A stretch of DNA of 64,000 bases from Pisaster brevispinus (Eukaryota; Echinodermata; Asteroidea; Forcipulatida; Asteriidae), in contig JAMKCF010000019.1 in assembly GCA_023634235.1 (NCBI GenBank), forward strand, positions 12,417,684-12,481,683, in the 5' to 3' direction. Under the pieces are notes generated by a model, which was given only the letters and a program-made list of their open reading frames with translations, ran no database searches and was not told the DNA's origin. This document shows, in pieces, positions 27,163-38,145 of this stretch (position 1 is its first letter; each line of letters begins with the position of its first letter). Made by a program: the position numbers and the translations under genes.

Positions 27163-28899
27163 GTACAAATTTCGTCTCTCTAGCATTTCCAGTTCATGAG
27201 TTATTCTCAAACTTAGCTCGGGTGTTGTTTCAAATCATTCTTCGGATGGACATGTCTTGCCTTTGTTGTTGCTCGGCCCCGGCGCGTGGGCTAACTTGCC
27301 GGTGGTTGTAGCCCTATTCCGGGGCCGCTCGCCCCGCCTAGAAAATGCTCAGAGACACGGATCCACGACGAGGTGAGAGCCCTGAATCGTGGCTTTCCAG
27401 TGGTGGAAACCTTGTGCAAATCCGATGTTGTTATGGGTGTGATTTGACCCTCCTTGTATTTTATTTCGTTTCTTCTTCTTTTTGTGCAGCTCTGTGTACA
27501 AAAATCCCACTGAAGATGCTTTTGAGTGGCTTTCTGAGTGTCCCAGCCTGCAGGCCATTTCCGGCACGAAGATGGTGGACATCGGCCCAAAAAGTCTAAT
27601 GTTCGGGTGAAGTGGAATTCAAGGCACACACAGGTACAAATTTCGTCTCTCTAGCATTTCTAGTTCATGAGTTATTCTCAAACTTAGCTCGGGTGTTGTT
27701 TCAAATCATTCTTCGGATGGACATGTCTTGCCTTTGTTGTTGCTCGGCCCCGGCGCGTGGGCTAACTTGCCGGTGGTTGTAGTCCTATTCCGGGGCCGCT
27801 CGCCCCGCCTAGAAAATGCTCAGAGACACGGATCCACGACGAGGTGAGAGCCCTGAATCGTGGCTTTCCAGTGGTGGAAACCTTGTGCAAATCCGATGTT
27901 GTTATGGGTGTGATTTGACCCTCCTTGTATTTTATTTCGTTTCTTCTTCTTTTTGTGCAGCTCTGTGTACAAAAATCCCACTGAAGATGCTTTTGAGTGG
28001 CTTTCTGAGTGTCCCAGCCTGCAGGCCATTTCCGGCACGAAGATGGTGCACATCGGCCCAAAAAGTCTAATGTTCGGGTGAAGTGGAATTCAAGGCACAC
28101 TCAGGTACAAATTTCGTCTCTCTAGCATTTCTAGTTCATGAGTTATTCTCAAACTTAGCTCGGGTGTTGTTTCAAATCATTCTTCGGATGGACATGTGCA
28201 TTTGTTGTTGCTCGGCCCCGGCGCGTGGGCTAACTTGCCGCTGGTTGTAGCCCTATTCCGGGGCCGCTCGCCCCGCCTAGAAAATGCTCAGAGACACGGA
28301 TCCACAACGAGGTGAGAGCCCTGAATCGTGGCTTTCCAGTGGTGGAAACCTTGTGCAAATCCGATGTTGTTATGGGTGTGATTTGACCCTCCTTGTATTT
28401 TATTTCGTTTCTTCTTCTTTTTGTGCAGCTCTGTGTACAAAAATCCCACTGAAGATGCTTTTGAGTGGCTTTCTGAGTGTCCCAGCCTGCAGGCCATTTC
28501 CGGCACGAAGATGGTGCACATCGGCCCAAAAAGTCTGATGTTCGGGTAAAGTGGAATTCAAGGCACACTCAGGTACAAATTTCGTCTCTCTAGCATTTCT
28601 AGTTCATGAGTTATTCTCAAACTTAGCTCGGGTGTTGTTTCAAATCATTCTTCGGATGGACATGTCTTGCCTTTGTTGTTGCTCGGCCCCGGCGCGTGGG
28701 CTAACTTGCCGGTGGTTGTAGCCCTATTCCGGGGCCGCTCGCTCCGCCTAGAAAATGCTCAGAGACACGGATTCACGACGAGGTGAGAGCCCTGAATCGC
28801 GGCTTTCCAGTGGTGGAAATCTTGTGCAAATCCGATGTTGTTATGGGTGTGATTTGACCCTCCTTGTATTTTATTTCGTTTCTTCTTCTTTTTGTGCAG

Positions 28900-29044
28900 C
28901 TCTGTGTACAAAAATCCCACTGAAGATGCTTTTGAGTGGCTTTCTGAGTGTCCCAGCCTGCAGGCCATTTCCGGCACGAAGATGGTGCACATCGGCCCAA
29001 AAAAGTCTGATGTTCGGGTGAAGTGGAATTCAAGGCACACTCAG
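28900..29044 (+). pseudogene. Segment B copy with open frame (A6)
   Basis: Third copy of the 23,722 type, placed by the seven-unit duplication. The frame is open to the donor. Confidence 0.5.
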
Positions 29045-30143
29045 GTACAAATTTCGTCTCTCTAGCATTTCCAGTTCATGAGTTATTCTCAAACTTAGCT
29101 CGGGTGTTGTTTCAAATCATTCTTCGGATGGACATGTCTTGCCTTTGTTGTTGCTCGGCCCCGGCGCGTGGGCTAACTTGCCGGTGGTTGTAGCCCTATT
29201 CCGGGGCCGCTCGCCCCGCCTAGAAAATGCTCAGAGACACGGATCCACGACGAGGTGAGAGCCCTGAATCGGAGCTTTCCAGTGGTGGAAACCTTGTGCA
29301 AATCCGATGTTGTTATGGGTGTGATTTGACCCTCCTTGTATTTTATTTCGTTTCTTCTTCTTTTTGTGCAGCTCTGTGTACAAAAATCCCACTGAAGATG
29401 CTTTTGAGTGGCTTTCTGAGTGTCCCAGCCTGCAGGCCATTTCCGGCACGAAGATGGTGCACATCGGCCCAAAAAGTCTGATGTTCGGGTGAAGTGGAAT
29501 TCAAGGCACACTCAGGTACAAATTTCGTCTCTCTAGCATTTCTAGTTCATGAGTTATTCTCAAACTTAGCTCGGGTGTTGTTTCAAATCATTCTTCGGAT
29601 GGACATGTCTTGCCTTTGTTGTTGCTCGGCCCCGGCGCGTGGGCTAACTTGCCGGTGGTTGTAGCCCTATTCCGGGGCCGCTCGCCCCGCCTAGAAAATG
29701 CTCAGAGACACGGATCTACGACGAGGTGAGAGCCCTGAATCGTGGCTTTCCAGTGGTGGAAACCTTGTGCAAATCCGATGTTGTTATGGGTGTGATTTGA
29801 CCCTCCTTGTATTTTATTTCGTTTCTTCTTCTTTTTGTGCAGCTCTGTGTACAAAAATCACATTGAAAATGCTTTTGAGTGGCTTTCTGAGTGTCCCAGC
29901 CTGCAGGCCATTTCCGGCACGAAGATGGTGCACATCGGCCCAAAAAGTCTGATGTTTGGGTGAAGTGGAATTCAAGGCACACTCAGGTACAAATTTCGTC
30001 TCTCTAGCATTTCTAGTTCATGAGTTATTCTCAAACTTAGCTCGGGTGTTGTTTCAAATCATTCTTCGGATGGACATGTCTTGCCTTTGTTGTTGCTCGG
30101 CCCCGGCGCGTGGGCTAACTTGCCGGTGGTTGTAGCCCTATTC

Positions 30144-32027
30144 CGGGGCCGCTCGCCCCGCCTAGAAAATGCTCAGAGACACGGATCTACGACGAGGTGA
30201 GAGCCCTGAATCGTGGCTTTCCAGTGGTGGAAACCTTGTGCAAATCCGATGTTGTTATGGGTGTGATTTGACCCTCCTTGTATTTTATTTCGTTTCTTCT
30301 TCTTTTTGTGCAGCTCTGTGTACAAAAATCACATTGAAAGTGCTTTTGAGTGGCTTTCTGAGTGTCCCAGCCTGCAGGCCATTTCCGGCACGAAGATGGT
30401 GCACATCGGCCCAAAAAGTCTGATGTTTGGGTGAAGTGGAATTCAAGGCACACTCAGGTACAAATTTCGTCTCTCTAGCATTTCTAGTTCATGAGTTATT
30501 CTCAAACTTAGCTCGGGTGTTGTTTCAAATCATTCTTCGGATGGACATGTCTTGCCTTTGTTGTTGCTCGGCCCCGGCGCGTGGGCTAACTTGCCGGTGG
30601 TTGTAGCCCTATTCCGGGGCCGCTCGCCCCGCCTAGAAAATGCTCAGAGACACGGATCTACGACGAGGTGAGAGCCCTGAATCGTGGCTTTCCAGTGGTG
30701 GAAACCTTGTGCAAATCCGATGTTGTTATGGGTGTGATTTGACCCTCCTTGTATTTTATTTCGTTTCTTCTTCTTTTTGTGCAGCTCTGTGTACAAAAAT
30801 CCCACTGAAGATGCTTTTGAGTGGCTTTCTGAGTGTCCCAGCCTGCAGGCCATTTCCGGCACGAAGATGGTGCACATCGGCCCAAAAAGTCTGATGTTCG
30901 GGTGAAGTGGAATTCAAGGCACACTCAGGTACAAATTTCGTCTCTCTAGCATTTCTAGTTCATGAGTTATTCTCAAACTTAGCTCGGGTGTTGTTTCAAA
31001 TCATTCTTCGGATGGACATGTCTTGCCTTTGCTGTTGCTCGGCCCCGGCGCGTGGGCTAACTTGCCGGTGGTTGTAGCCCTATTCCGGGGCCGCTCGCCC
31101 CGCCTAGAAAATGCTCAGAGACACGGATCTACGACGAGGTGAGAGCCCTGAATCGTGGCTTTCCAGTGGTGGAAACCTTGTGCAAATCCGATGTTGTTAT
31201 GGGTGTGATTTGACCCTCCTTGTATTTTATTTCGTTTCTTCTTCTTTTTGTGCAGCTCTGTGTACAAAAATCACATTGAAAATGCTTTTGAGTGGCTTTC
31301 TGAGTGTCCCAGCCTGCAGGCCATTTCCGGCACGAAGATGGTGCACATCGGCCCAAAAAGTCTGATGTTTGGGTGAAGTGGAATTCAAGGCACACTCAGG
31401 TACAAATTTCGTCTCTCTAGCATTTCTAGTTCATGAGTTATTCTCAAACTTAGCTCGGGTGTTGTTTCAAATCATTCTTCGGATGGACATGTCTTGCCTT
31501 TGTTGTTGCTCGGCCCCGGCGCGTGGGCTAACTTGCCGGTGGTTGTAGCCCTATTCCGGGGCCGCTCGCCCCGCCTAGAAAATGCTCAGAGACACGGATC
31601 TACGACGAGGTGAGAGCCCTGAATCGTGGCTTTCCAGTGGTGGAAACCTTGTGCAAATCCGATGTTGTTATGGGTGTGATTTGACCCTCCTTGTATTTTA
31701 TTTCGTTTCTTCTTCTTTTTGTGCAGCTCTGTGTACAAAAATCCCACTGAAGATGCTTTTGAGTGGCTTTCTGAGTGTCCCAGCCTGCAGGCCATTTCCG
31801 GCACGAAGATGGTGCACATCGGCCCAAAAAGTCTGATGTTCGGGTGAAGTGGAATTCAAGGCACACTCAGGTACAAATTTCGTCTCTCTAGCATTTCTAG
31901 TTCATGAGTTATTCTCAAACTTAGCTCGGGTGTTGTTTCAAATCATTCTTCGGATGGACATGTCTTGCCTTTGCTGTTGCTCGGCCCCGGCGCGTGGGCT
32001 AACTTGCCGGTGGTTGTAGCCCTATTC
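30144..32027. repeat. Array domain 5: two-unit alternation
   Basis: Four units alternate between a type with CACATTGAAAATG (or GAAAGTG) plus GTTTGGGTG (30169, 31111) and a type with CACTGAAGATG plus TTTGCTGTTGC (30640, 31582). The period is 942 bp. The first type is the same as the unit at 29698, so the dimer grew from the edge of the preceding block. Confidence 0.85.
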
Positions 32028-32197
32028 CGGGGCCGCTCGCCCCGCCTAGAAAATGCTCAGAGACACGGATCTACGACGAGGTGAGAGCCCTGAATCGTGG
32101 CTTTCCAGTGGTGGAAACCTTGTGCAAATCCGATGTTGTTATGGGTGTGATTTGACCCTCCTTGTATTTTATTTCGTTTCTTCTTCTTTTTGTGCAG

Positions 32198-32342
32198 CTC
32201 TGTGTACAAAAATCCCACTGAAGATGCTTTTGAGTGGCTTTCTGAGTGTCCCAGCCTGCAGGCCATTTCCGGCACGAAGATGGTGCACATCGGCCCAAAA
32301 AAGTCTGATGTTCGGGTGAAGTGGAATTCAACGCACACTCAG
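32198..32342 (+). pseudogene. Segment B copy with open frame (A6)
   Basis: The frame is open to the donor. TCAACGCAC replaces TCAAGGCAC (Arg to Thr). The following 6-nt deletion lies just inside the second intron-like segment. Confidence 0.5.
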
Positions 32343-35018
32343 GTACAAATTCTCTAGCATTTCTAGTTCATGAGTTATTCTCAAACTTAGCTCGGGTGTT
32401 GTTTCAAATCATTCTTCGGATGGACATGTCTTGCCTTTGTTGTTGCTCGGCCCCGGCGCGTGGGCTAACTTGCCGGTGGTTGTAGCCCTATTCCGGGGCC
32501 GCTCGCCCCGCCTACAAAATGCTCAGAGACACGGATCTACGACGAGGTGAGAGCCCTGAATCGTAGCTTTCCAGTGGTGGAAACCTTGTGCAAATCCGAT
32601 GTTGTTATGGGTGTGATTTGACTCTACTTGTATTTTATTTCGTTTCTTCTTCTTTTTGTGCAGCTCTGTGTACAAAAATCCCACTGAAGATGCTTTTGAG
32701 TGGCTTTCAGAGTGTCCCAGCCTGCAGGCCATTTCCGGCACGAAGATGGTGCACATCGGCCCAAAAAGTCTGATGTTCGGGTGAAGTGGAATTCAAGGCA
32801 CACTCAGGTACAAATTTCGTCTCTCTAGCATTTCTAGTTCATGAGTTATTCTCAAACTTAGCTCGGGTGTTGTTTCAAATCATTCTTCGGATGGACATGT
32901 CTTGCCTTTGTTGTTGCTCGGCCCCGGCGCGTGGGCTAACTTGCCTGTGGTTGTAGCCCTATTCCGGGGCCGCTCGCCCCGCCTAGAAAATGCTCAGAGA
33001 CACAAATCTACAACGAGGTGAGAGCCCTGAATCGTGGCTTTCCAGTGGTGGAAACCTTGTGCAAATCCGATGTTGTTATGGGTGTGATTTGACCCTCCTT
33101 GTATTTTATTTCGTTTCTTCTTCTTTTTGTGCAGCTATGTGTACAAAAATCCCATTGAAGATGCTTTTGAGTGGCTTTCTGAGTGTCCCAGCCTGCAGGC
33201 CATTTCCGGCACGAAGATGGTGCACATCGGCCCAAAAAGTCTGATGTTCGGGTGAAGTGGAATTCAAGGCACACTCAGGTACACATTTCGTCTCTCTAGC
33301 ATTTCTAGTTCATGAGTTATTCTCAAACTTAGCTCGGGTGTTGTTTCAAATCATTCTTCGGATGGACATGTCTTGCCTTTGTTGTTGCTCGGCCCCGGCG
33401 CGTGGGCTAACTTGCCGGTGGTTGTAGCCCTATTCCGGGGCCGCTCGCACCGCCTAGAAAATGCTCAGAGACACGGATCTACGACGAGGTGAGAGCCCTG
33501 AATCGTGGCTTTCCAGTGGTGGAAATCTTGTGCAAATCCGATGTTGTTATGGGTGTGATTTGACCCTCCTTGTATTTTATTTCGTTTCTTCTTCTTTTTG
33601 TGCAGCTATGTGTACAAAAATCCCATTGAAGATGCTTTTGAGTGGCTTTCTGAGTGTCCCAGCCTGCAGGCCATTTCCGGCACGAAGATGGTGCACATCG
33701 GCCCAAAAAGTCTGATGTTCGGGTGAAGTGGAATTCAAGGCACACTCAGGTACACATTTCGTCTCTCTAGCATTTCTAGTTCATGAGTTATTCTCAAACT
33801 TAGCTCGGGTGTTGTTTCAAATCATTCTTCGGATGGACATGTCTTGCCTTTGTTGTTGCTCGGCCCCGGCGCGTGGGCTAACTTGCCGGTGGTTGTAGCC
33901 CTATTCCGGGGCCGCTCGCACCGCCTAGAAAATGCTCAGAGACACGGATCTACGACGAGGTGAGAGCCCTGAATCGTGGCTTTCCAGTGGTGGAAATCTT
34001 GTGCAAATCCGATGTTGTTATGGGTGTGATTTGACCCTCCTTGTATTTTATTTCGTTTCTTCTTCTTTTTGTGCAGCTCTGTGTACAAAAATCCCACTGA
34101 AGATGCTTTTGAGTGGCTTTCTGAGTGTCCCAGCCTGCAGGCCATTTCCGGCACGAAGATGGTGCACATCGGCCCAAAAAGTCTAATGTTCGGGTGAAGT
34201 GGAATTCAAGGCACACTCAGGTACAAATTTCGTCTCTCTAGCATTTCTAGTTCATGAGTTATTCTCAAACTTAGCTCGGGTGTTGTTTCAAATCATTCTT
34301 CGGATGGACATGTCTTGCCTTTGTTGTTGCTCGGCCCCGGCGCGTGGGCTAACTTGCCGGTGGTTGTAGCCCTATTCCGGGGCCGCTCGCCCCGCCTAGA
34401 AAATGCTCAGAGACACGGATCTACGACGAGGTGAGAGCCCTGAATCGTGGCTTTCCAGTGGTGGAAACCTTGTGCAAAATCCGATGTTGTTATGGGTGTG
34501 ATTTGACCCTCCTTGTATTTTATTTCGTTTCTTCTTCTTTTTGTGCAGCTCTGTGTACAAAAATCCCACTGAAGATGCTTTGAGTGGCTTTCTGAGTGTC
34601 CCAGCCTGCAGGCCATTTCCGGCACGAAGATGGTACACATCGGCCCAAAAAGTCTGATGTTCGGGTGAAGTGGAATTCAAGGCACACTCAGGTACAAATT
34701 TCGTCTCTCTAGCATTTCTAGTTCATGAGTTATTCTCAAACTTAGCTCGGGTGTTGTTTCAAATCATTCTTCGGATGGACATGTCTTGCCTTTGTTGTTG
34801 CTCGGCCCTGGCGCGTGGGCTAACTTGCCGGTGGTTGTAGCCCTATTCCGGGGCCGCTCGCCCCGCCTAGAAAATGCTCAGAGACACGGATCCACGACGA
34901 GGTGAGAGCCCTGAATCGTGGCTTTCCAGTGGTGGAAACCTTGTGCAAATCCGATGTTGTTATGGGTGTGATTTGAGCCTCCTTGTATTTTATTTCGTTT
35001 CTTCTTCTTTTTGTGCAG

Positions 35019-35163
35019 CTCTGTGTACAAAAATCCCACTGAAGATGCTTTTGAGTGGCTTTCTGAGTGTCCCAGCCTGCAGGCCATTTCCGGCACGAAG
35101 ATGGTGCACATCGGCCCAAAAAAGTCTGATGTTCGGGTGAAGTGGAATTCAAGGCACACTCAG
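35019..35163 (+). pseudogene. Segment B copy with open frame (A6), the rightmost
   Basis: Last open-frame copy. None occurs in the 28.8 kb to its right, where the frameshifted form is fixed. Confidence 0.5.
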
Positions 35164-35320
35164 GTACAAATTTCGTCTCTCTAGCATTTCTAGTTCATGA
35201 GTTATTCTCAAACTTAGCTCGGGTGTTGTTTCAAATCATTCTTCGGGTGGACATGTCTTGCCTTTGTTGTTGCTCGGCCCCGGCGCGTGGGCTAACTTGC
35301 CGGTGGTTGTAGCCCTATTC

Positions 35321-38145
35321 CGGGGCCGCTCGCCCCGCCTAGAAAATGCTCAGAGACACGGATCTACAACGAGGTGAGAGCCCTGAATCGTGGCTTTCCA
35401 GTGGTGGAAACCTTGTGCAAATCCGATGTTGTTATGGGTGTGATTTGACCCTCCTTGTATTTTATTTCGTTTCTTCTTCTTTTTGTGCAGCTCTGTGTAC
35501 AAAAATCCCACTGAAGATGCTTTTGAGTGGCTTTCTGAGTGTCCCAGCCTGCAGGCCATTTCCGGCACGAAGATGGTGCACATCGGCCCAAAAAGTCTAA
35601 TGTTCGGGTGAAGTGGAATTCAAGGCACACTCAGGTACAAATTTCGTCTCTCTAGCATTTCTAGTTCATGAGTTATTCTCAAACTTAGCTCGGGTGTTGT
35701 TTCAAATCATTCTTCGGGTGGACATGTCTTGCCTTTGTTGTTGCTCGGCCCCGGCGCGTGGGCTAACTTGCCGGTGGTTGTAGCCCTATTCCGGGGCCGC
35801 TCGCCCCGCCTAGAAAATGCTCAGAAACACGGATCCACGACGAGGTGAGAGCCCTGAATCGTGGCTTTCCAGTGGTGGAAACCTTGTGCAAATCCGATGT
35901 TGTTATGGGTGTGATTTGACCCTCCTTGTATTTTATTTCGTTTCTTCTTCTTTTTGTGCAGCTCTGTGTACAAAAATACCACTGAAGATGCTTTTGAGTG
36001 GCTTTCTGAGTGTCCCAGCCTGCAGGCCATTTCCGGCACGAAGATGGTGCACATCGGCCCAAAAAGTCTAATGTTCGGGTGAAGTGGAATTCAAGGCACA
36101 CTCAGGAACAAATTTCGTCTCTCTAGCATTTCTAGTTCATGAGTTATTCTCAAACTTAGCTCGGGTGTTGTTTCAAATCATTCTTCGGGTGGACATGTCT
36201 TGCCTTTGTTGTTGCTCGGCCCCGGCGCGTGGGCTAACTTGCCGGTGGTTGTAGCCCTATTCCGGGGCCGCTCGCCCCGCCTAGAAAATGCTCAGAGACA
36301 CGGATCCACAACGAGGTGAGAGCCCTGAATCGTGGCTTTCCAGTGGTGGAAACCTTGTGCAAATCCGATGTTGTTATGGGTGTGATTTGACCCTCCTTGT
36401 ATTTTATTTCGTTTCTTCTTCTTTTTGTGCAGCTCCGTGTACAAAAATCCCACTGAAGATGCTTTTGAGTGGCTTTCTGAGTGTCCCAGCCTGCAGGCCA
36501 TTTTCGGCACGAAGATGGTGCACATCGGCCCAAAAAGTCTAATGTTCGGGTGAAGTGGAATTCAAGGCACACTCAGGTACAAATTTCGTCTCTCTAGCAT
36601 TTCTAGTTCATGAGTTATTCTCAAACGTAGCTCGGGTGTTGTTTCAAATCATTCTTCGGGTGGACATGTCTTGCCTTTGTTGTTGCTCAGCCCCGGCGCG
36701 TGGGCTAACTTGCCGGTGGTTGTAGCCCTATTCCGGGGCAGCTCGCCCCGCCTAGAAAATGCTCAGAGACACGGATCTACGACGAGGTGAGAGCCCTGAA
36801 TCGTGGCTTTCCAGTGGTGGAAACCTTGTGCAAATCCGATGTTGTTATGGGTGTGATTTGACCCTCCTTGTATTTTATTTCGTTTCTTCTTCTTTTTGTG
36901 CAGCTCCGTGTACAAAAATCCCACTGAAGATGCTTTTGAGTGGCTTTCTGAGTGTCCCAGCCTGCAGGCCATTTCCGGCACGAAGATGGTGCACATCGGC
37001 CCAAAAAGTCTAATGTTCGGTTGAAGTGGAATTCAAGGCACACTCAGGTACAAATTTCGTCTCTCTAGCATTTCTAGTTCATGAGTTATTCTCAAACTTA
37101 GCTCGGGTGTTGTTTCAAATCATTCTTCGGGTGGACATGTCTTGCCTTTGTTGTTGCTCGGCCCCGGCGCGTGGGCTAACTTGCCGGTGGTTGTAGCCCT
37201 ATTCCGGGGCCGCTCGCCCCGCCTAGAAAATGCTCAGAGACACGGATCTACGACGAGGTGAGAGCCCTGAATCGTGGCTTTCCAGTGGTGGAAACCTTGT
37301 GCAAATCCGATGTTGTTATGGGTGTGATTTGACCCTCCTTGTATTTTATTTCGTTTCTTCTTCTTTTTGTGCAGCTCCGTGTACAAAAATCCCACTGAAG
37401 ATGCTTTTGAGTGGCTTTCTGAGTGTCCCAGCCTGCAGGCCATTTTCGGCACGAAGATGGTGCACATCGGCCCAAAAAGTCTAATGTTCGGGTGAAGTGG
37501 AATTCAAGCACACTCAGGTACAAATTTCGTCTCTCTAGCATTTCTAGTTCATGAGTTATTCTCAAACGTAGCTCGGGTGTTGTTTCAAATCATTCTTCGG
37601 GTGGACATGTCTTGCCTTTGTTGTTGCTCAGCCCCGGCGCGTGGGCTAACTTGCCGGTGGTTGTAGCCCTATTCCGGGGCAGCTCGCCCCGCCTAGAAAA
37701 TGCTCAGAGACACGGATCTACGACGAGGTGAGAGCCCTGAATCGTGGCTTTCCAGTGGTGGAAACCTTGTGCAAATCCGATGTTGTTATGGGTGTGATTT
37801 GACCCTCCTTGTATTTTATTTCGTTTCTTCTTCTTTTTGTGCAGCTCCGTGTACAAAAATCCCACTGAAGATGCTTTTGAGTGGCTTTCTGAGTGTCCCA
37901 GCCTGCAGGCCATTTCCGGCACGAAGATGGTGCACATCGGCCCAAAAAGTCTAATGTTCGGTTGAAGTGGAATTCAAGGCACACTCAGGTACAAATTTCG
38001 TCTCTCTAGCATTTCTAGTTCATGAGTTATTCTCAAACTTAGCTCGGGTGTTGTTTCAAATCATTCTTCGGGTGGACATGTCTTGCCTTTGTTGTTGCTC
38101 GGCCCCGGCGCGTGGGCTAACTTGCCGGTGGTTGTAGCCCTATTC
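35321..38145. repeat. Array domain 7: start of the right-hand family and a 941/942-bp dimer
   Basis: From 35,247 the sequence CTTCGGATGG becomes CTTCGGGTGG, and from 36,436 the exon-like segment begins CTCCGTG instead of CTCTGTG. Units 35346 and 35817 have only the first change. Units 36288 and 37230 share CATTTTCGGC, CAAACGTAGC, GCTCAGCCCC and GGGGCAGCTC. Units 36759 and 37700 share TTCGGTTGAAG. So 36,263-37,204 was duplicated as 37,205-38,145, the second copy having one base deleted at about 37,508. Confidence 0.9.

Larger units (their letters stand above)
22613..30143. repeat. Array domain 4: four- and seven-unit duplications
   Basis: Markers repeat as blocks. Units 22638, 24520 and 27816 share the 3-nt loss giving ATGTGCATTTG and CCGCTGGTTG. 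Each is followed by a unit with GGGTAAAGTGG and CTCGCTCCGCC at its end (23106, 24988, 28284), then by a unit with AATCGCGGC, GGAAATC and A6 (23577, 25459, 28755). Six consecutive units at 24,024-26,847 match 27,320-30,143 in order, offset 3,296 bp (seven units). Shared rare markers are GGTGGACATC with GTAGTCC, ATGTGCATTTG, GGGTAAAGTGG, AATCGCGGC, AATCGGAGC and AATCACATTGAAAATG. The two copies differ at only a few sites, for example TTATCTCGG near 26,743. Confidence 0.9.
32028..35320. repeat. Array domain 6: divergent seam with small indels
   Basis: Seven units (32053, 32519, 32990, 33461, 33932, 34403, 34874) carry many private changes. These include a 6-nt deletion at about 32,351 (unit 32053), GACTCTACTTG near 32,622, CTTTCAGAG near 32,706, CACAAATC at 33,001, GCTATGTG in two adjacent units (about 33,136 and 33,607), CTCGCACCG in two (about 33,448 and 33,919), and compensating +1/-1 indels in unit 34403. 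This is the last stretch before the CGGGTGG family begins, and looks like an older seam between two amplified regions. Confidence 0.8.
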
